This document shows positions 8,380 to 17,601 of a stretch of DNA of 64,000 nt, in pieces. Both the position numbers and the translations under genes were made by a program. A model generated the notes under the pieces. It did no database searches, was not told the DNA's origin, and was given only the letters and a program-made list of their open reading frames with translations. The stretch comes from CAVQXR01 sp963717955 (GTDB lineage Bacteria > Actinomycetota > Thermoleophilia > Gaiellales > Gaiellaceae): assembly GCA_963717955.1 (NCBI GenBank), contig CAVQXR010000002.1:62001-126000 (forward strand). The letters run 5' to 3'. Every line of letters begins with the position of its first letter. Positions within the stretch are counted from its first letter, which is position 1.

Positions 8380-8880
8380 ATGAGCAAGCCGGCCAGCCTC
8401 GTCGTTCTCGGATACGAGAGTCGCGCCGCCGCCGACGAGGCGCTGCGGGAGGTCGAGCAGCTCGGACAGGAGAAGTTCCTCGACCTGAAGGATGCGGTCG
8501 TCGCCGTCAAGACCGAGCAGGATCGGATCGAGCTCGACCAGACCCGGGAACTCTCGCTCGGGCAGGGCGCAGTCGTCGGCGGGGTCGCCGGCACGCTGCT
8601 CGGGCTCGCGCTCGGACTGGTCACCGGCGGCGCGGCCGCCGGGATCGTCGCCGGCGGAGCCGTGGGCCTGCTCGACACCGGGATCAAGAACGAACGCCTC
8701 AAACAGCTCGCAGCCGACCTCGAGCCGGGCCACGCCCTCCTCGGCGTGCTCATCGGGGAGGCAGATTGGGCGGCACTACGCGAGCGTCGGTCGGTGCTCG
8801 GCGGCGATCCGATCGTGTTCGAGCTCACGCCCGAGGCGCACGAGGCGCTCGAGCGGGCCGAGTCGGCCGCACAGGGCTAG
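8380..8880 (+). CDS. DUF1269-type protein with Gly/Ala membrane hairpin
   Basis: A 166-residue DUF1269 protein. The N-terminal alpha/beta part (LVVLGYESRAAADEALREV) is followed by a Gly-rich hydrophobic hairpin at ~63-100 (GAVVGGVAGTLLGLALGLVT) and a second alpha/beta part with HALLGVLIGE. It starts four bases after the DUF4234 gene ends and probably belongs to the same transcript. Its 3' end overlaps the convergent flippase-like gene by four bases. Function unknown. Confidence 0.8.
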   Translation: MSKPASLVVLGYESRAAADEALREVEQLGQEKFLDLKDAVVAVKTEQDRIELDQTRELSLGQGAVVGGVAGTLLGLALGLVTGGAAAGIVAGGAVGLLDTGIKNERLKQLAADLEPGHALLGVLIGEADWAALRERRSVLGGDPIVFELTPEAHEALERAESAAQG

Positions 8881-9902
8881 GCTCGCTCAGTCGCCGGGCC
8901 GTCGGCCGCCTCGGAGGGAGCCTCGAGCGGCCCGTAGCGACGGCGGGCGAGGAAGTAGGCGCCGAGCCCGGCGGGGAGCGGCAGCCAGAACGTCGCGAGC
9001 CGGTAGACGAGCGTCGCGACCGTCGCGGTCGCCGCGCCGACGCCGGCGAGCGCCAGGGTGCCGACGAGACCGGCCTCGACGAAGCCGAGCCCGCCCGGCG
9101 TGATCGGGATCATCCCGAGGACCGAGGCGACCACGAAGGCGAGCAGGACGACGGAGGCGTTCGGGGTCGACTCCACGGCCGCGAGCGCCGCGACCAGCAC
9201 GAGGTAGTCGAAGAGCCAGCGTCCGACGGCGGCGAGCAGCGCGATCCACCAGCGGGCGCCGACCGCGGCGAGCACGAGCCGGCGCTCGCGGGCAACCCGT
9301 CCGGGGAGATCCGTCACGTTCCGGCGGAGCAGGCGCCGCAGGAGCCACTCGACGCCCCGGGCGACCGCCATCAGCGGGCGCTCGGAGCGGGCGAACACCG
9401 CCCCGGCGGCGGCCATCAGCACGAACGCGCCGAGGCCCAGGTAGGCGGCCTGCCGCAGTCCTTCCTCGACCCTGAGGCCGCCCAGGATCGCCGGCAGGCT
9501 GAGGACCGGCAGGCCGAACAGCGCCGCGAACAGGACGATCGTGACGGCCGCGAGCCCGGACGCGGCGCGCGTCCCGTCCACACCGGCCTTGACGAGCATC
9601 CGGTACTGCAGCGCTCCCGCGGCTGCGATCCCGCCCGGCACGATTCTGCCGAAGGCGTTCCCCGTGAGCTGCGACGTGCCGACGGCGAACCAGCTCGACG
9701 TGCGCAGCGCGATCCGCTGGAGCTCCCAGGTCGCGACGAACATCGCGGCCGTGAACACCGCGATCAGCCCGATGCCGAGCGGATCGACCCCCGCGAGCTC
9801 GTCGAACGAGGAGAACACCTCGATCAGGCTCGGCGCGAGCGCGTACAGCGAGACGCCGGTGGCGAGCAGGAGCAACGAACGCAGGATCAGCTTGCGGCGC
9901 AC
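8877..9902 (-). CDS. MprF-like flippase domain protein (lysylphosphatidylglycerol synthase TM region)
   Basis: A 341-residue polytopic membrane protein of the family formed by the N-terminal flippase part of MprF, here without an aminoacyl-transferase domain. It has about eight transmembrane segments and the hallmark loop ITPGGLGFVEAGL near residue 270. Stand-alone members are thought to move lipids or lipid-linked sugars. The start is GTG with TAGATT six bases upstream and no Shine-Dalgarno. Confidence 0.85.
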   Translation of the reverse strand: MRRKLILRSLLLLATGVSLYALAPSLIEVFSSFDELAGVDPLGIGLIAVFTAAMFVATWELQRIALRTSSWFAVGTSQLTGNAFGRIVPGGIAAAGALQYRMLVKAGVDGTRAASGLAAVTIVLFAALFGLPVLSLPAILGGLRVEEGLRQAAYLGLGAFVLMAAAGAVFARSERPLMAVARGVEWLLRRLLRRNVTDLPGRVARERRLVLAAVGARWWIALLAAVGRWLFDYLVLVAALAAVESTPNASVVLLAFVVASVLGMIPITPGGLGFVEAGLVGTLALAGVGAATATVATLVYRLATFWLPLPAGLGAYFLARRRYGPLEAPSEAADGPATERA

Positions 9903-9948
9903 GCCGCGAATCTACCCGGCCCTCCGGCCAAGCTGAGATCCTACGGCG

Positions 9949-11004
9949 ATGGCCGAGCCCGAAACCGAGCGCCCCGGACTGCTCCGTCGAGCCCGGCTGG
10001 CGCTCGACCACCTCGTGCGGGCGCTGTCGTGCGCGATCGCGGAGTACGGGCGCGATCGTGGCCCGCAGCTCTCGGCGGCGATCGCCTACCGCGTGCTGTT
10101 CTCGCTCGTGCCGCTTGCGACCGTGCTCGTGTCGATCGCGGGGCTCCTGCTCCAGGACGAGCAGCGGCGCGCAGATCTCACCGCGTACCTGCTCGACGCG
10201 TTCCCGCTCGCCGAGGAGGCGGGAATCGACATCGAGCAGTACCTGACCGAGATACCGACGTCGGCGAGCATCGCCGGGCTCGTCAGCATCGCCATCCTCG
10301 TGTGGGCTGCGTCCGGGATGATGGGCGCGATCCGCATCGGGGTGACGACCGCGATCGACGGACGGGCCGGCCGGCCGTACCTGCGCTCGAAGCTTCTCGA
10401 TCTCGTGCTCGTGTTCGCGCTCGGGGCGATGCTCGTCGGCTCGTTCGGACTCTCGATCGTCACAAACGCGGTCACGCAGTGGAGCGGCGGCGTCGCGGAC
10501 GAACTGACGCCCGTCGGGCTCGGGCGAGGAGGTGCGCTCGGGGTGATCGTGCCGTTGCTGCTCACGTTCAGCGTGTGCGTGCTGTCGTACCGCTACCTAC
10601 CGGTGTCACGACCAACCTGGCGCCAGGTGGTCGTTCCGGCCGTCCTCGCTGCGCTCGCAAGCGAGGTCGTGAAGGTCGGGTTCAGCTTCTACCTCGGGAC
10701 CGTCGCGACCTACGACGTCGTGTATGGGTCGCTCGGATCGCTCTTCGCCTTCCTGTTCGTCGTCTACCTGGAGGCGAGCGTCCTGCTGCTCGGCGCCGAG
10801 CTGACCTCCGTCTGGCTGCGGACGGTCGAGCCGGGCCCGCCCGCGGAGGAGTCCCTCGGGCGGCGGCTGTGGCATCTGGTCCGCGGACAGTGGGTGCCGG
10901 CAGTTTCCCCTAGGCCGGACGCGCCTTCGCCGCGTACGTCTCCGCCAGCTCCCCCTCCCGATCCTGCGGGACGGTCACCGTCGCCGGATCCCCGTCCGAG
11001 ATGA
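9949..11004 (+). CDS. YihY/BrkB-family membrane protein
   Basis: A 351-residue inner-membrane protein of the YihY/virulence-factor-BrkB family, with six transmembrane helices and the family residues AYRVLFSLVPLATVL near the start and YGSLGSLFAFLFVVYLEA in the fifth to sixth helix region. The last ~50 residues are Pro/Ser-rich and lie in the overlap with the opposite-strand deacetylase gene, so the tail may be non-essential. Function is not established for the family. Confidence 0.85.
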   Translation: MAEPETERPGLLRRARLALDHLVRALSCAIAEYGRDRGPQLSAAIAYRVLFSLVPLATVLVSIAGLLLQDEQRRADLTAYLLDAFPLAEEAGIDIEQYLTEIPTSASIAGLVSIAILVWAASGMMGAIRIGVTTAIDGRAGRPYLRSKLLDLVLVFALGAMLVGSFGLSIVTNAVTQWSGGVADELTPVGLGRGGALGVIVPLLLTFSVCVLSYRYLPVSRPTWRQVVVPAVLAALASEVVKVGFSFYLGTVATYDVVYGSLGSLFAFLFVVYLEASVLLLGAELTSVWLRTVEPGPPAEESLGRRLWHLVRGQWVPAVSPRPDAPSPRTSPPAPPPDPAGRSPSPDPRPR

Positions 11005-13861
11005 AGCGCAGTGACGGATCGTCGGCGAGCCGATCGAGCCACATCGCAGAGCCGTACTCGACGGCGGAGTCGAGGTCGGAGCGGATGCGCGGGATCGCCG
11101 CCCCGTCGAACGCCTGCGAGAACGGGGAGGGGGCCGGCTCCGCCCCGACGAGCATGACCCCCTCGAACGCGTAGCTCTCTCCGTCCCACGAGCCTGCGAC
11201 GGCGAGCCCGGGATCGCCGGGCGTGACGCCGAACGGCAAAGCCATGGTGGCGATCTCGAGGTCGGGCAGGTGCTCGTGGATCACGCGGTTGCCGAGCACG
11301 AACTGGCGCTGAACGTCCTCGGCGGCGAGCTGCGACAGGTTCAGGTGATCCTGCGTGTGGTTTGCGACCTCGAAGCCGTTGTCCTCGAGCCACTGCAGGA
11401 GCCGACCGGCGTCGCTGTCTGCCGCGAACGGATCTCGGTTGACGTAGAAGGTCCCCGCCGGCACGAAGCCGGGGTGGGTGCCCGCGAACTCGAGCATGAT
11501 CCCGACCGCGGTGTCCGGGTCGATCTCGCCGCTCTCCGTGAACGCGAGCTGGTTGCTCGAGCCGTCGTCGAACGTGAGCACGACCGGGGTCGTCCCTTTC
11601 GGGACGTCGATCGTCCCGTTGACGAGATCGCGGGCGGTGATCGGCCGGTAGCCCTCCTCGTAGAGCCGCTCGAGCTCCCTGCGGAACTCGCCCGGCGTGA
11701 TGTCGTACTCGTTGCCTCCGTCGGGGAGCACCTGGTGGTACATGAGCACCGGGACGAGGCCGAGCTCGTTCGGGGCGAGGTCGGTCACCGGCCCGCCGGC
11801 CTGCGTCGCGGCGGCGTTCGGGTCTGAGATCCCGGTCACGATCGCCGGCTTCAGGCCCGTGGTCGGGAGCGTCGCATTCGCCTCCAGCGCATCAGCCGTG
11901 TACGTGACCCTGGGATCCCACAGGAGCCACTCGTCGACTCCTGCGTCGCGTGCGGCCTCGATCTGGGCCTTCACCTCGGAACGTCCGTACTCGACGCCGA
12001 GCGAGAAGTCCTGCAGCCAGGGCACGACTCGAGCTCCGGTCCCGCGGACGGCCTTCACGTAGTCCCCCATGGACGCGCGGACGATGTCGTAGGGCTGCGA
12101 CTCGGGGTTCGAGAGCTCGTACTCGCCCGAGCTCCAGTGCGACGGGTAGAGCATCGGCGCGATGTAGTCGACCTCCGGCGCCATCCGGCTCACGTCCTGG
12201 GCGATCTCGTCGGGGCGGGTCACGGCGATGCCGAACACCGAGACACCCACGAGCGTCCGTGTCGGAGCGAGGGCCTTGCGGCTCTCGACGAGGAACGACA
12301 CGATCGGATCGGACGGGTCGCCGTCGAAGCCGGGGAAGACCATGCTGTCGAGGGGGCCGTCGGGGCGGCGGATGTAGTCGTACAGGATCTCGTCGACCCC
12401 GAGCTCGGCGGCGGCGACCGCGACGTCCACGTTGTAGTCGCGGACGGTCTCGTTCGCGAAGCTCGTGAAGGCGGCCACGTCGTCGTAGCCTCCCGTGTAC
12501 GCCGTGCCGTCGGGCGTCTGGATGACCTGGTCGCGCTTCTTCGTCTCCCAGGCCGCGCGGGCGAGGATCGGGTCGCGGAACACGACGAGCCGGCCGATCA
12601 CGCGGACGCCCTTGTCGTGGAGCTGCTTCACCGCCGCCTCGAGGTCGTAGGTGTCGCGAATCGCGCCGATCTCGCGGGCGAGCGGCACGGGTGCCTTCCA
12701 GCCGATGATCCCCGCCTCGTCCTTGAGATCGAGCTCGACGGTATTGATGCGCTCATCCTCGATCAGCTGCATGATCTCGCCGCGGAGCTCGCCGCTGGCC
12801 CAGGCATCCGCGCTCACGTGCACGGCGCGGACGGGATTCGTCGGCAGGCGTGGGGTCAGACGCACAGGGACGCTCTTCTGGAGGCTATTCCCGGCGGCGT
12901 CGACGGCGACGAGCTCGAACGGCTCGGAAGGAGGGGCCGGAGCCTCGAGCGTGAAACGGCCGCCCTCGAGGGCGATCGGCTCGCCGTTCACCGTCAGCTT
13001 CACCGCGTCGCCGGCGGATCCCTCGACGCTCAGCGGGGTGCGCACGGTCGCCGTCAGGATGTCGCCGGGAAGCTCGACCGTGGGCGGCTTCGTGTCGACG
13101 GTGAACACCCAGGTCGTCGCAGCGGCGCTCCAGGGAGCGACGCCGGGCATCGACACCTCGAGCTCGTGGCGGCCGTCCCCGACCTTCCTCGGCGCGAACA
13201 CGACACGCCCGTCGACGAGCTTCGGGGTGATGTCGAGCTCGTCGCCGTCGAGCTTCCACGTCGTCTTCTCGACCGCTCCCTCGTCTCCGGCGATCGAGAA
13301 GCGCAGCTGATCCAGGTCGGCCTGACCCACGAGCTGGCCGTCGGCGGGCCCGCGTGGGTCGAGGTCGGGGGCGAGTGCCCGCAGGATCACGAACGCGAGC
13401 AGCGAGAGGGCGACCGCGGCGACCACGGAGGCGATCACGAGCGGGCTCGACGGTCTCCTGCGCCCCCCACCTGCGGCGACCGTGAAGCGACCGCCACGCG
13501 ACGGCGGGGCCGCTCGCCGGCCGGTCAGCGACTCGAGGTCGTCGCAGAGTAGCGTGATCGCCCGGGCCGCGGCCTTCAGCTCGGGCCCGGCGCCGTTGGC
13601 AGTGATCCGCCCGGCGAGGGCTCGCGCTTCCGCTACCTTGTCCGGCGTCAGCGGCCTGGTGGCGCCGTCCTCGTCCCAGGACCACTCGTCGTCTGCTTCA
13701 CCGCGAAGGCGACTGGCCTCGTCGGCGAGCCTGACGACGGCATGCGTCGCCTGTCGAAGGGTCTGCTCGGCGCCGTTCTCGCCGACGCGTCGTGCCCAGC
13801 GGCGAATCTGCGCGATCTGCTCGGGCGTGAGCATGCCCGGCCCTCTGCCGACCGCGGCCAT
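10910..13861 (-). CDS. Membrane-anchored putative glycosidase fused to a polysaccharide deacetylase
   Basis: A 983-residue multidomain protein. Residues ~1-135 are cytoplasmic, with two similar helical segments (LTPEQIAQIRRWARR and LTPDKVAEARALAGR). One transmembrane helix follows at ~140-161 and then an external Ig-like region with TKPPTVELP. A TIM-barrel-type putative glycosidase (DUF4015-like) spans ~355-690, with acidic strand ends in INTVELDLKDE, ILYDYIRRPDG and VDYIAPMLYPS. A polysaccharide deacetylase (CE4-like) spans ~702-983, with VPVLMYHQV, TFDDG and NHTQDH as metal and catalytic motifs. It probably trims a surface polysaccharide. ATG 13861 is preceded by TACGCT at six bases. Confidence 0.85.
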   Translation of the reverse strand: MAAVGRGPGMLTPEQIAQIRRWARRVGENGAEQTLRQATHAVVRLADEASRLRGEADDEWSWDEDGATRPLTPDKVAEARALAGRITANGAGPELKAAARAITLLCDDLESLTGRRAAPPSRGGRFTVAAGGGRRRPSSPLVIASVVAAVALSLLAFVILRALAPDLDPRGPADGQLVGQADLDQLRFSIAGDEGAVEKTTWKLDGDELDITPKLVDGRVVFAPRKVGDGRHELEVSMPGVAPWSAAATTWVFTVDTKPPTVELPGDILTATVRTPLSVEGSAGDAVKLTVNGEPIALEGGRFTLEAPAPPSEPFELVAVDAAGNSLQKSVPVRLTPRLPTNPVRAVHVSADAWASGELRGEIMQLIEDERINTVELDLKDEAGIIGWKAPVPLAREIGAIRDTYDLEAAVKQLHDKGVRVIGRLVVFRDPILARAAWETKKRDQVIQTPDGTAYTGGYDDVAAFTSFANETVRDYNVDVAVAAAELGVDEILYDYIRRPDGPLDSMVFPGFDGDPSDPIVSFLVESRKALAPTRTLVGVSVFGIAVTRPDEIAQDVSRMAPEVDYIAPMLYPSHWSSGEYELSNPESQPYDIVRASMGDYVKAVRGTGARVVPWLQDFSLGVEYGRSEVKAQIEAARDAGVDEWLLWDPRVTYTADALEANATLPTTGLKPAIVTGISDPNAAATQAGGPVTDLAPNELGLVPVLMYHQVLPDGGNEYDITPGEFRRELERLYEEGYRPITARDLVNGTIDVPKGTTPVVLTFDDGSSNQLAFTESGEIDPDTAVGIMLEFAGTHPGFVPAGTFYVNRDPFAADSDAGRLLQWLEDNGFEVANHTQDHLNLSQLAAEDVQRQFVLGNRVIHEHLPDLEIATMALPFGVTPGDPGLAVAGSWDGESYAFEGVMLVGAEPAPSPFSQAFDGAAIPRIRSDLDSAVEYGSAMWLDRLADDPSLRFISDGDPATVTVPQDREGELAETYAAKARPA

Positions 13862-13923
13862 CGGTGAAGCGTAGCAACCGGGATCGGCGGCGAGGCGGTG
13901 CCGCGATGGCTGTTCACGCGGTT

Positions 13924-14547
13924 TCACCCGGCCGCGGCGGGCCCGGAGAGCCCGCGAAGCCGCTCGAGGATCCGGTAGGTGATCCCCCAGACGACGAGCT
14001 CGCCGTCGCCCACCGGGACGACGTAGGCGGGAACCGGCTCAGGTTTCTCGGCGACGCTCGCCGTGGTCGGGACGAGGCTGCGAAGCTCGACCCAGTGGGC
14101 GCCTGTGAGCTCGTGGGAGAGCCTGATCCGCGGCCGCCGCTCGAGCACCGCGACGTAGATGGCGATCCGCACGGCACCGGGCCAGGGGCCGCGCGCCGGC
14201 CAGGTGCCGGCGGTTCCGAGCACGCGACCGTGCGCGGCGGCGTGGAAGCCGACCTCCTCCCACGTCTCGCGGAGCGCCGTTTGCAGCAGCGATTCGTCGT
14301 CGGGCTCGTGCCGGCCGCCCGGCAGGCCGACGTGCCCGGACCAGCGATCGCCCTCGCGTAGCTCACGCTGGACGAGCAGCACGCTCTCCTGATGCAGGCA
14401 GACGAGGACGGCAGCCTCGAGGTCGGCGCCCGCGAGCTCCGGCTCGGGCAGCGTTCGCAGGGCCGCTGCGAGCTGCGAAACGGCGGGGAAGGATCGGTGG
14501 GCGGGGCGCACACGGTCGAGGATTGCGAACCGGGAGCGAGTGCGCAA
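13924..14547 (-). CDS. Nudix hydrolase, CoA-pyrophosphatase type
   Basis: A ~207-residue Nudix hydrolase. The Nudix box is complete: GGRHEPDDESLLQTALRETW followed by EEVG. LPGGRHEP and the C-terminal VVPVGDGELVVWGITYRIL suggest the coenzyme A/NUDT7-type subgroup, which cleaves CoA or nucleoside diphosphate-linked compounds. Two starts are possible: TTG 14547 or GTG 14511; neither has a convincing Shine-Dalgarno, and the shorter form keeps all domain residues. It lies 62 bases upstream of the glycosidase-deacetylase gene on the same strand. Confidence 0.85.
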   Translation of the reverse strand: MRTRSRFAILDRVRPAHRSFPAVSQLAAALRTLPEPELAGADLEAAVLVCLHQESVLLVQRELREGDRWSGHVGLPGGRHEPDDESLLQTALRETWEEVGFHAAAHGRVLGTAGTWPARGPWPGAVRIAIYVAVLERRPRIRLSHELTGAHWVELRSLVPTTASVAEKPEPVPAYVVPVGDGELVVWGITYRILERLRGLSGPAAAG

Positions 14548-14569
14548 GGCGTAACGTTCAGGTCGTTCG

Positions 14570-15274
14570 ATGCGTCCGCCGTGCCCCCCCGGCTACGTCG
14601 ACACGCGCGACGCCCTCCATCGCATCGCGCGGTTCGGGCTCGTGCCTTTCCGCTGGCGCGTCGACGACGAGACGTGGATCGAGCCCTCGCCCGGCGGCTT
14701 CGGGACACCGATGCTCACCGACGGGAGTCGTGCCCGTGTCCAGGGCGTGGAGCTCTCCGTCGAAACGGACGGAGCTCGGAGCGTCGAGCCGCTGACGACA
14801 CTGCGGTCCGCGTTGGCGCTCCTCGGGATCGAGGCCGTGTCGAAGCTCGAGCAACCCGACATCCCCGGGATCGGCGACCTCGAGCAGCCGCTCGCGGTCG
14901 AGCCGATGGCCGCCGCGTTCCTCGCAGATTGGTTCGCGCTCGGCTGGGACGTGCTCGGGGAGCTCCGGAGCGATGTCGCCTCGACCGATGGCGGAGAGCT
15001 GCGCCTCTGGACGCACCACTTCGACCCGGCCTTCGAGTGCCTCTCGGAGGCCGAGGGCCGCCGGGCGACCTACGGGCTCTCGCCGGGCGACCGCGGCGTG
15101 CGGGAACCCTACGCGTACGTCGCTCCGTGGGCATCGGATTGGGTATCGGAGCGGGAGTTCTGGAACGCGACGACCTTCCGCGGCGCGATCCTGCCCTGGA
15201 GCCAACTGGGTGGTCGCAAGGATGTGCTGGCGTTCCTGCGGCGGGGCCGAGAGCTCCTCGCCTCGATCGGCTAG
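14570..15274 (+). CDS. Conserved-looking protein of unknown function
   Basis: A 234-residue soluble protein with no family that I recognise. It is rich in Trp and acidic residues, has no signal peptide or membrane helix, and contains LRLWTHHFDPAFEC and PYAYVAPWASDWVSEREFWN in the C-terminal half, where aromatic and His/Asp residues could line a ligand site. Coding-type third-position GC and a normal start support a real gene. It is divergent from the Nudix gene. Confidence 0.65.
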   Translation: MRPPCPPGYVDTRDALHRIARFGLVPFRWRVDDETWIEPSPGGFGTPMLTDGSRARVQGVELSVETDGARSVEPLTTLRSALALLGIEAVSKLEQPDIPGIGDLEQPLAVEPMAAAFLADWFALGWDVLGELRSDVASTDGGELRLWTHHFDPAFECLSEAEGRRATYGLSPGDRGVREPYAYVAPWASDWVSEREFWNATTFRGAILPWSQLGGRKDVLAFLRRGRELLASIG

Positions 15275-15332
15275 TGGAGCACTAGGAGCGATCGGTTGGG
15301 AGCTCATCCGGCCCCTGCCGTCCGACGTGAAC

Positions 15333-15349
15333 GCCGGGCACTGCCCGGC
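15333..15349. terminator. Bidirectional hairpin between convergent genes
   Basis: GCCGGGC, loop ACT, GCCCGGC: a perfect 7-bp stem in the 110-base gap between the convergent unknown gene and the amine-dehydrogenase-like gene. No T-tract. Confidence 0.5.
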
Positions 15350-15384
15350 TTCTGCCCGGGTCGCCGCCGGCCGCCGCGGGCCGC

Positions 15385-17559
15385 TCAGCCGCGGAGCCCG
15401 AGCATGGAGCTCGGCACGTAGTCGCCCGACGGGCGGGTCCGGAGCGTCCCGTCGTAGTCGGCGTCCGTCGCGCCGAGGACGCGGTTCTCGCGGATGAACG
15501 GGAGCGGCGTCTCCGGGTCGTCCGAGTCGATCTCTCGGGCGAGGCGGTGGCCGTCGAAGATGGCGTCGGCGACCAGGCGCGGCGCTACGCAGTCGCCGAT
15601 CCGGTACAGGCCCCGGATCCCCTCGCCCGCGAGCTCGTCGCGGCCCTCGGAGAGCGTGCGGTAGAGCGCGACGCTCGAGATCCGCTGCGTGGCCAGCACG
15701 ACGGCGTCGACCTCCCACGAGAGAGGCCTGTCCGTTGCGTACACGTGGCAGCCGTGCACGCGGCCGCGCTCGATTCGCTCGACCACGTGCTCGGACAGCA
15801 GGTCGACCCCCATCGCGTGGAGCTGTCGGTTGAGCCGCGGTGCCTCGAGCGTGAACGTCGAGAACGGCGAGACGATGCCGAACGGGGTCAGGAGCGTCAC
15901 CTCGCGCCCCTCGCGTGCCAGGAGCTCGGCCAGGCCGACCCCCATGTAGTAGCCGTCGGTGTCGTAGACGAGCACACGCTCCCCGGGCACGCTCTTGCCC
16001 TCGACCATGATCTGCTCCGGAGTGAGCACGTGCGGGAGCGAGGCATCGGCTCCGGGGATCGGCGCGTGCGTCGTCCCGGAGAGGCCGTCACCCGCCCAGC
16101 GCGCGCCGGTGGCGACGACGACGAGGTCTGCACCGTAGGCGAGCACTGCCCCGGCGTCGAGCCGTGTCCCGAGGACGAGCTCCACGTTCCGGAGCTTCTC
16201 GAGCTGGATTCGCCGGTAGTTCACGATGCGGCCCCACTCACCGAGGCCGGGGAGCCGGGGAACCCAGCGCATGACCCCACCGATGTCCTCCTCTGCATCG
16301 ACGAGATGGACGCGTCGCATCCCGCGCTTCCCGAGCACCAGCGCGCACTCCATCCCCGCCGGGCCGGCCCCGACGACGAGGACGTCGAGATCCGAGTTCG
16401 TGGCCGGGGTGAACTTCTCCGGATGCCAGCCGCGCCGGTACTCCTCGCCGGCGGTCGCGTTCTGGGTGCAGATCAGCAGGCCACGCTGCATGTAGCGGGC
16501 CGCGCAGACGTTGTTGCCGATGCACTCGCGGACGTCGTCGAGCCTGCCCGTCTCGATCTTGCGGGGCAGAAACGGGTCGGCGATCGAGCCGCGCGCCGAG
16601 CCCACGCAGTCGATCACGCCGCTGCGAACCATCTCGGCCATCGTGTCCGGGCTCGTGAAGCGGCCGACGCCGACCGTGGGCCTGGCCGTGTGCGGGCGGG
16701 CCCGCTCGAGCCATGATCGCTCGTAGTTCTCGGCGCCGAAGCGGGACGAGAGCGTGTCCTCGCCCCATTCCGCGAGGCTGCCGCCGATCTGGAAGTCCCA
16801 GAGGTCGACCAGATGGTCGGCGGCTTCGATGAAGCGATGGCTCTCCTCCTCGCTCAGCGCACCCTCCCGGAGGGAAGCGATGCAGATGCGCACGGCGATC
16901 GCGCAGTCGTCGCCGACGGCCTCCTTCACCTGCTCGATCGTCTCGAGCCAGAAGCGAGCGCGGTTCCGGAACGAGCCGCCGTACCCGTCCGTCCGGCGGT
17001 TGTAGAAAGGGTCGAGGAACTGCCACGTGATGGGGTAGCCGTGGCCGCCGTACACGTTGACGATGTCGAAGCCCGCAGACCGCGCCCGCTTCGCGGCCGC
17101 AACGTACTGGCACTGGAGATCGCGGATCCCCCGCAGGTCGAGCTCGTAGCAGGACTGGACGAAGAGGTAGTCGCTCGGAATCTGCGACGCTCCGGCGGCG
17201 GGCACACGGCTCTCGTAGTTGCGCGCGTGGGCAGCGCCGTACCAGAGCTGGACGCCCGCAAGAGAGCCGTGCTCGTGGATCCGCTCGCACATCAGGCCGA
17301 GGTTCCGCACGTCCGTGTCGTCCCAGAGGCGGGCGGAGACGCTCGGGTTGCCGTCGCTCGACGGGTGGATCGAGCAGTACTCGGTCGAGATCGCCGCCCA
17401 GCCGCCCTCGGCGGCCATCGCCCGGAAGTGCGCCTGCGTGCCGGGCCAGTCGGAGCCGAAGCTCGAGCAATGCGGCGTCTTGTAGAAGCGGTTGCGCATC
17501 GTCTTCGGGCCGATGCGCACCGGCTCGAAGAGGATGTCGTGGCGCGGGTCCCGCGGCAT
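15385..17559 (-). CDS. Trimethylamine/dimethylamine dehydrogenase-like flavoprotein
   Basis: A 724-residue protein that aligns end to end with trimethylamine dehydrogenase (729 residues in Methylophilus). It has an Old-Yellow-Enzyme barrel with FMN, a 4Fe-4S site, then a nucleotide-binding half (VVGAGPAG at ~395). Recognisable residues are C31 (in TPHCSS, position of the 6-S-cysteinyl-FMN cysteine), Y61, the Tyr/His pair in VYGGHG, and AEWGED. The segment LICTQNATAGEEYRRGWHPE is nearly invariant. The Fe-S motif reads CIGNNVC...C, so the second cysteine of CxxCxxC is Asn, and the substrate-bowl Trp after it is Tyr. It probably oxidises a methylated amine or betaine-like compound, but substrate and cluster state are uncertain. 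TACGCT lies seven bases before the ATG. Confidence 0.85.
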   Translation of the reverse strand: MPRDPRHDILFEPVRIGPKTMRNRFYKTPHCSSFGSDWPGTQAHFRAMAAEGGWAAISTEYCSIHPSSDGNPSVSARLWDDTDVRNLGLMCERIHEHGSLAGVQLWYGAAHARNYESRVPAAGASQIPSDYLFVQSCYELDLRGIRDLQCQYVAAAKRARSAGFDIVNVYGGHGYPITWQFLDPFYNRRTDGYGGSFRNRARFWLETIEQVKEAVGDDCAIAVRICIASLREGALSEEESHRFIEAADHLVDLWDFQIGGSLAEWGEDTLSSRFGAENYERSWLERARPHTARPTVGVGRFTSPDTMAEMVRSGVIDCVGSARGSIADPFLPRKIETGRLDDVRECIGNNVCAARYMQRGLLICTQNATAGEEYRRGWHPEKFTPATNSDLDVLVVGAGPAGMECALVLGKRGMRRVHLVDAEEDIGGVMRWVPRLPGLGEWGRIVNYRRIQLEKLRNVELVLGTRLDAGAVLAYGADLVVVATGARWAGDGLSGTTHAPIPGADASLPHVLTPEQIMVEGKSVPGERVLVYDTDGYYMGVGLAELLAREGREVTLLTPFGIVSPFSTFTLEAPRLNRQLHAMGVDLLSEHVVERIERGRVHGCHVYATDRPLSWEVDAVVLATQRISSVALYRTLSEGRDELAGEGIRGLYRIGDCVAPRLVADAIFDGHRLAREIDSDDPETPLPFIRENRVLGATDADYDGTLRTRPSGDYVPSSMLGLRG

Positions 17560-17601
17560 CGGGCCGAGCGTACAGGCCGCGGCTTGCTAGCGTCAGCGCC
17601 C
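17560..17601. promoter_or_regulatory. Short divergent promoter pair
   Basis: Only 42 bases separate the start codons of the amine-dehydrogenase-like gene and the ferrochelatase. TACGCT (minus strand, 17567-17572) and TAGCGT (plus strand, 17588-17593) lie seven and eight bases from their start codons, consistent with back-to-back leaderless promoters. Confidence 0.55.
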
